Origin: Ariolimax columbianus
Taxonomy: Eukaryota; Mollusca; Gastropoda; Stylommatophora; Arionidae
Reading direction: 5' to 3'
Assembly: GCA_036924085.1 (NCBI GenBank)
Contig: JAVGWX010000013.1
Location: forward strand, 43,780,675 to 43,844,674
DNA: 64,000 bases
Shown: positions 61,561-64,000 of the stretch, piece by piece
How the letters are laid out: each line of letters opens with the position of its first letter
Numbering within the stretch: the stretch's first letter is position 1
The notes under the pieces: model-generated
What the model was told of the DNA's origin: nothing
What the model saw: only the letters and a program-made list of their open reading frames with translations
Databases searched by the model: none
Program-made: the position numbers and the translations under genes

Positions 61561-62250
61561 TATTAAGATGAACTTGCACATCGGTTAATCACCCAACGCA
61601 GCGGAGTATTAAGCTGCTCAAGCCTAGCCCGCTAAGCAGGAAATCCTTCTCCCGGCTATATCTAGGTCATACCATAGCTGGGAACTGCACAGTGGCATCT
61701 GTTTTTGTAGAAGTACAGGTCGACTAAGAACTAAGATACTGAAAATACTGTGGGCATCCAATCTATTTTTGAATGCATTAACTGACTCTGCTTCCACTAC
61801 ATCCTGCTGCAATACATTCCAAGAATTCACCTCTCTCTGACTAAAAAAAATATGTATTAATATCTGATCTGGACCTGTATTTAAACAATTTGTAGCTGTG
61901 CCCTCTTGTTCTTGTAGCCAGTAGTACTTTGAAAAACTTGATATAGGCTAATTTATCCTTTCTATTTATTAATTTATACACTTGTATTAAGCCCCCTCGA
62001 ATTCTTCTCTGTTTAAGAGACTGGAGACCAGTTTTTTTAGTCTTTCGACATAACTATATTTCTCAAACCCTATGATCACTTTTGTAGCTCTTCTTTGTAT
62101 CCTTTCCAGCATGTTTGTATACACTCTATGATATGGATCCACACCTGAACACAAGTAATCTAATTTAAGTCTCACCAATGATTTATATAGCTTGACTATT
62201 ACTGCCTTGCTCTTATGTGAAATGTTTCTTTTTATCATACCCAACATGAC
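61561..62250 (-). pseudogene. CR1-like LINE C-terminus
   Basis: The minus strand reads 'MLGMIKRNISHKSKAVIVKL', 'YKSLVRLKLDYLCSGVDPYH', 'MLERIQRRATKVIIGFEKYS', 'YVERLKKL', then L-I-N-R-K and 'FFSQREVNSWNVLQQDVVEA', 'ESVNAFKNRLDAH'. This is the full run of C-terminal CR1 motifs with few breaks, and is the best preserved CR1 in the window. The catalytic RT lies upstream and is absent. Confidence 0.8.
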
Positions 62251-62944
62251 TTAGCATTTTTCATTTTCACTGCCACCTGGACTTGCCCCCCGCTCCGACG
62301 AGATGGCGTTTGATTTCAGAATTGGTAGCATGAAATTGACTTTGCATGTCAGTCAAAGATGAATATCAGCTGCTAAGTGGTCAAGCTCAGGGAATCTTAA
62401 TTCCATTTGTCACGTTATATTTCTACGAAGCTGGATTTTTGGCGTGATAAAAAGAAAGTTTAGTTCAGTCGAAGAATCAACGTCATTGCACACGGTTTAA
62501 CCCATAAGTGCTTTGTTATACTGCATATTTTTTTTAGAATCTCAGCACAATGCACGAACTTCGAGGATCCCGTAATAGAATGGATCGATTTTTAACAAAG
62601 TTTTGAAAGGCAAGTATCGTGATAAAATCAGCGTGGAACACGACATGAAGCTAGATGTGTCTAGTTCGATTCAAAGATTTGTGGAAGATGTGCAGTGAAC
62701 CAGAGGCGGACTTACCTGTAACACTAATCACGATTTATTTATTAAATAATACGATATGTACGTATTATAAATTTTATATAAATTGTTTGGGAATTTAAAA
62801 TACGTGTTTAATTTATTTTCTAATTTAACCAACTTAACCCCTCCAACTGCCCTCTATAACTGTTAGGTCTACTCATTTCTTTCTTTTTCTGAACATACCC
62901 ATCTTAATTTGTAAAACATGCATTTGATTCGTTTAAACACTTCA
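62251..62944. other. No recognisable gene
   Basis: AT-rich sequence, no motif identified. Confidence 0.4.
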
Positions 62945-63575
62945 TGATACTGAAGGGTAACTTTAAATATCTAGGAGTGGTAATAGACAGCAGGGGAGGA
63001 ATCAAAGAGGAGTTAACTGCACGAAGGGCGGCAGCAGGTAGACTTACATGCAATAAACAGAGGTTTCCTCAGTAGAAGAGAAATAAGTAGGAAAACAAAG
63101 ATGGATGTATACCGCTCGACCTATGTGCCTGTCCTGACGTATGGATGTGAGTCATGGGCAATGACTACAGCCCAAGAAAGGCAATTACAAACTTCCGAAA
63201 TGAGGTACCTAAGAAAGGCGGTTCAGGTGACGAAAAGGGACAAGATCCGTAACTAGACAATACGTAGCAATCTTGAAGTTCAACCCCTGCAGACACGAGT
63301 GGAGCAATCCCAACTACAGTGATTTGGCCATGTCTGTTGAATGGAAGAAGATCGGATACCAAAGCGGTCATGGGAGATCAAAAGTCAAGGACGCAGACCC
63401 CGAGGACATCCCAAAGTACGTTGAGAAGACAACATACGGCAGTCCCTAAATGATAGAGGGCTGGATTGGAAAGAGGCCAGGAAAAAGACGGCAGATAGAG
63501 CAGTGTGGCGTTCTCTTTGGCAAACCTCTACACCTCACGGTAGAAGAGGAGCGACTAAGTAAGTAAGTAAGTAAT
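62945..63575 (+). pseudogene. LINE 3' end with (TAAG)n tail
   Basis: The plus strand reads 'FKYLGVVIDSRGGIKEELTA', 'KMDVYRSTYVPVLTYGCESW', A-M-T-T-A, 'QTSEMRYLRKAVQVTKRDKI', F-G-H, G-R-R-P-R-G-H-P and 'SLNDRGLDWKEARKKTADRA'. This is an RTE-like LINE C-terminus, with stops, followed by a TAAGTAAGTAAGTAAG tail at 63557-63575. Confidence 0.8.
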
Positions 63576-64000
63576 GATACTGAAGGTAAAAAAACAGTGC
63601 TAAAATATGTCCTTAATTTTAAATAAAACACAGTATACCCTAGAAAAAAAGCACCGAGTATGTTTATATTCTAAATTTCGGAGGCAGTGGCAAAATTTTA
63701 GTACTGTAATAAGATGAGAACTACTGACAAATAAAACATAGCCGCTGACTGTGCTATTATTAATTTGTCCAGAATAAAAGTGCATTTCCAGGGAAAGACA
63801 AAGGTTCGAAACTCGTTGCAAAGAGGCACAACTCCAATAGTCCACTTAGTAAGATATTTCATAGCTTATGTACCTTGAATTGGTTTGCCATTAGAATATC
63901 AGAAATCCCAAACACCTAATAGAGTTAACTAGGATGTGCTGAAAGCAGGTCATCTGGTTAGTTCTTTACATAAGAAAATGTCTTCATTTTGGTAAAAGAT
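63576..64000. other. No recognisable gene
   Basis: AT-rich sequence to the window edge. Confidence 0.35.

Overview
This window reads as repeat-rich genomic DNA of an animal, most likely a gastropod mollusc of the heterobranch (sea slug/snail) type. The evidence is a partial eukaryotic 18S rRNA of molluscan character on the minus strand (25593-26832), many LINE families of the I-, CR1- and RTE-like kinds, tRNA-derived SINEs with a shared central domain, and very long minisatellites. There is no operon structure, CRISPR array or bacterial gene. The gastropod call rests on my recognition of the 18S text and not on an alignment; genus is not determinable by eye.

Layout. 1-4960: a G-rich 22/25-bp minisatellite. 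5.5-8.3 kb: decayed LINE 3' ends, one carrying a nested I-group LINE fragment, and a 15-bp minisatellite. 8.7-10.2 kb: TTC/GAA-rich tracts. 10.7-15.5 kb: CR1, RTE-like LINE and SINE remnants with 37-, 48- and 31-bp arrays. 15.53-15.73 kb (minus): the only plausible host protein-coding exon, resembling the signal peptide and prodomain of a furin/PC-type proprotein convertase. 16.3-19.8 kb: a purine-rich low-complexity block. 20.09-27.48 kb: the centrepiece, described below. 28-33 kb: LINE/SINE remnants and a 1.2-kb 37-bp array. 33.3-36.9 kb: an I-group LINE copy nested in another LINE. 38-42.4 kb: related 37-bp arrays with a dispersed flanking repeat. 42.6-49 kb: SINEs, LINE tails, 32-bp and 24-bp arrays. 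49.4-52.9 kb: a third, decayed I-group LINE copy. 53-64 kb: more LINE tails, several containing minisatellites, and two copies of a tRNA-derived SINE.

Centrepiece. One I-group LINE with an intact 1302-codon endonuclease/reverse transcriptase/RNase H frame (20130-24038, minus) is joined at its 5' side to about 3.5 tandem monomers of 183-195 bp. Each complete monomer contains a piece of 18S rRNA. These lead into a clean 5' 1240 nt of 18S and then about 635 bp of GC-rich sequence that I read as 5' external transcribed spacer. The whole 7.36-kb composite is flanked by a perfect 12-bp direct repeat (20092-20103 and 27468-27479), so it looks like one retrotransposition event of an rRNA-LINE co-transcript or template-switch product. 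The other three copies of this LINE also have 12-16 bp target-site duplications, and all four duplications start with GAA on the element's sense strand, matching the element's (GAA)n tail.

A second theme is that minisatellites repeatedly arise inside the 3' coding part of LINEs (31-bp at 14.8 kb, 19-bp at 60.7 kb, 53-bp at 5.7 kb, 35-bp at 57.9 kb, a 68-bp doublet at 56.4 kb). Most long open frames elsewhere are artefacts of low-complexity DNA.
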